DNA of 7,907 bases from Bacillota bacterium (lineage in GTDB: Bacteria; Bacillota; Clostridia; Lachnospirales; Lachnospiraceae). The translations under genes and the position numbers were made by a program. The first letter of the stretch is position 1. The number at the start of each line of letters is the position of its first letter. Of this stretch, positions 6,594 through 7,907 are shown piece by piece. The notes under the pieces were generated by a model. That model had not been told where the DNA came from, ran no database searches, and worked only from the letters and a program-made list of their open reading frames with translations. The stretch is taken from positions 1-7,907 of the forward strand of contig JAEZKD010000315.1 of NCBI GenBank assembly GCA_023415655.1. Reading direction: 5' to 3'.

Positions 6594-6614
6594 AAAAGTA
6601 ATAGGAGGTGAGAG

Positions 6615-7724
6615 ATGGCCAATCAAAGCATACAGCCAAAGGACCTAAAATACTATCGATTGATGGAAGATTTAAAAGAAAAGATTTTGTCTGGCGAAGT
6701 GAAAGCTGGAGATAAGCTTCCTTCTGAAAATGAGCTATCTTCCCAATATCATGTGAGTCGTCAGACAGTTCGAAAAGCGCTTTCTATACTTGGGAATGAG
6801 GGGTATATCTATGCAGAGCATGGGAGAGGGACCTTTTATTCCGAACTTGTACATCACACGAGGCGCTCAAAGAATATTGCAGTGATTACGACCTACTTAT
6901 CCGATTATATCTTTCCGAGAGTAATACAGGGGATTGATACGGTACTGACAAGAGAAGGGTATAGTATTATTTTAAAGAATACACGGAATTCGAGAACGAA
7001 TGAGGCGAAGTTTCTGGAAGAGTTATTGCGTAAGGAGATAGACGGAATTATTATAGAACCAAGTAAAAGTCAGATTTACTGTAAGCATATCAACTTATAT
7101 GAGAAGCTAGAAGAGTATGGTATTCCTTATGTATTTATTCAAGGATGTTTTGAACAGCTTAGAGACAAACCACATATTTTAATGGATGACTGTGGTGGTG
7201 GCTATATGATTACGAAACATTTGATTGAAACTGGTCATAAGAACATCGTAGGTGTATTTAAATCTGATGATATCCAAGGGCAGAATCGACACAAAGGATA
7301 TGTGAGGGCTCTACAAGAAGGAGGAATTCCCTACAATCCTGATAACATTGTTTGGTTTTACACCGAGGATAGGGTCATACATCCATATGAGAGCATTAAG
7401 AAGATGGCAATGGAGCATTGGCCGATGGATTCAATTGTCTGTTACAATGATCAGATTGCGATGAAGGTCATACAAGCTTTGAATGAAGCAGGGCTACGGG
7501 TTCCTGAAGATGTGTCTGTGACTGGATATGACAATTCTTATATGGCAAGTAGTGGTGGACTAAAGCTCACTACCATATTACACCCTCAGGAGACCTTAGG
7601 GGAAATGGCAGCAGAGCTTTTGCTTACATTAATTCAGAACAAGGAAGAGTTAAAAAATAATAAGCATGTTCTAATTGAACCTAAGATCATCATCGGGAAT
7701 TCATGTCGAAATTGTAATATATAA
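6615..7724 (+). CDS. araR: AraR-type L-arabinose-responsive transcriptional repressor (GntR/LacI hybrid)
   Basis: This 369-residue repressor joins a GntR winged helix to a LacI/periplasmic-binding-like effector domain. Residues 11-75 carry the DNA-binding domain: KLPSENELSSQYHVSRQTVR as helix-turn-helix, and the wing GYIYAEHGRGTFY. Residues 86-369 form the sugar-sensing domain. Blocks closely recall Bacillus subtilis AraR as I remember it: NIAVITTYLSDYIFPRVIQG (87-106), DGIIIEPSKS (143-152), FKSDDIQG (215-222), CYNDQIAMKVI (276-286), VPEDVSVTGYD (296-306) and LTTILHP. AraR represses arabinan and arabinose genes until L-arabinose binds. The start is set by AGGAGGTG (6603-6610), 4 nt upstream. 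It is divergent from the winged-helix regulator and probably controls the transporter promoter at 141-169 and the gene beginning at the right edge. Confidence 0.9.
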   Translation: MANQSIQPKDLKYYRLMEDLKEKILSGEVKAGDKLPSENELSSQYHVSRQTVRKALSILGNEGYIYAEHGRGTFYSELVHHTRRSKNIAVITTYLSDYIFPRVIQGIDTVLTREGYSIILKNTRNSRTNEAKFLEELLRKEIDGIIIEPSKSQIYCKHINLYEKLEEYGIPYVFIQGCFEQLRDKPHILMDDCGGGYMITKHLIETGHKNIVGVFKSDDIQGQNRHKGYVRALQEGGIPYNPDNIVWFYTEDRVIHPYESIKKMAMEHWPMDSIVCYNDQIAMKVIQALNEAGLRVPEDVSVTGYDNSYMASSGGLKLTTILHPQETLGEMAAELLLTLIQNKEELKNNKHVLIEPKIIIGNSCRNCNI

Positions 7725-7793
7725 AGTTTAAATGGCAGTTTATAAAAAGTAATCAAGGCACAGCTATTTTAGGATTGTGGAGTGAAATTATCA

Positions 7794-7835
7794 ATGCAGA
7801 AATTCTTATTAACCCACATAAAAAACAACTTGTAA
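7794..7835 (+). CDS. possible 13-codon leader ORF
   Basis: MQKFLLTHIKNNL is encoded from an ATG with a good ribosome site, GGAGTGA (7779-7785), 8 nt upstream. The TAA stop (7833-7835) lies in the left arm of the inverted repeat 7828-7851, ahead of the next gene. The arrangement resembles a translated leader, but the peptide has no strong regulatory codon run, and an ORF this short may be chance. Confidence 0.25.
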   Translation: MQKFLLTHIKNNL

Positions 7836-7851
7836 GGATGAGCGTACAAGT
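7828..7851. repeat. inverted repeat upstream of the next gene
   Basis: ACTTGTA (7828-7834) and TACAAGT (7845-7851) form a perfect 7-bp inverted repeat with a 10-nt spacer. No T-run follows, so it is not a clear terminator for araR. The TTGTA/TACAA cores resemble AraR half-sites but are spaced further apart than in classic AraR boxes. It may be an operator or a leader stem for the following gene. Confidence 0.4.
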
Positions 7852-7891
7852 AATACCATGATAGTAGAAGAAACTTTAAAAAAAGGATATG

Positions 7892-7907
7892 AAGGAGGTA
7901 TTAGGAT
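7892..7907 (+). promoter_or_regulatory. ribosome binding site of a gene starting at the window edge
   Basis: AAGGAGG (7892-7898) is followed 7 nt later by AT as the last two bases; a G at the next position would complete an ATG at 7906. The site has the same AAGGAGGTATT form as that of the binding-protein gene at 301-311. The next gene is therefore probably co-oriented with araR. Its identity cannot be seen; arabinose catabolism is a reasonable guess from context. An in-frame-open ATG at 7858 exists but has no ribosome site. Confidence 0.55.

Overview
The window looks like chromosomal DNA from a low-GC Gram-positive anaerobe, most likely a plant-polysaccharide-degrading Clostridia/Lachnospiraceae species. 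Clues are the A/T-rich sequence, strong AGGAGG-type ribosome binding sites, a lipoprotein signal peptide, the CUT1 sugar ABC transporter with a YesL-type protein, and an AraR-type regulator. The species assignment is inference.

Layout. Bases 1-312 hold what may be the last codons of an upstream gene, then a near-consensus promoter (TTGACA, 17 nt, TACAAT) and a long untranslated leader. A plus-strand operon follows: a lipoprotein sugar-binding protein (313-1785), a strong intercistronic hairpin (1810-1835), two CUT1 permeases (1884-2816 and 2828-3700), a YesL/DUF624 membrane protein (3717-4349) and a GH43 glycosidase without a signal peptide (4371-5354). A very long inverted repeat at 5421-5501 appears to terminate both this operon and the convergent gene. 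On the minus strand, 5501-6427 encodes an ArsR-like winged-helix regulator fused to a large aromatic-rich beta-type domain. Divergent from it, 6615-7724 encodes a GntR-LacI hybrid that closely resembles AraR, the L-arabinose repressor. After araR come a possible 13-codon leader ORF, an inverted repeat and a strong ribosome binding site for a gene starting at the window edge.

How the parts fit together. The proposed job is uptake of arabinose-containing oligosaccharides and their cytoplasmic trimming to L-arabinose. The lipoprotein captures the sugar and the two permeases carry it across the membrane. No ATPase is encoded here, so energy probably comes from a shared MsmX-type ATPase elsewhere. 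The GH43 enzyme, which resembles exo-alpha-1,5-L-arabinofuranosidases, would release arabinose. Free arabinose would relieve AraR repression. A perfect ATTGTACAAT palindrome lies over the -10 box of the transporter promoter and resembles the core of AraR operators, which supports this circuit.

The least understood component is the winged-helix/beta-domain regulator. I recognise this architecture as recurring in Firmicutes, but I know of no described ligand. No CRISPR array, mobile element, tRNA or rRNA was seen.
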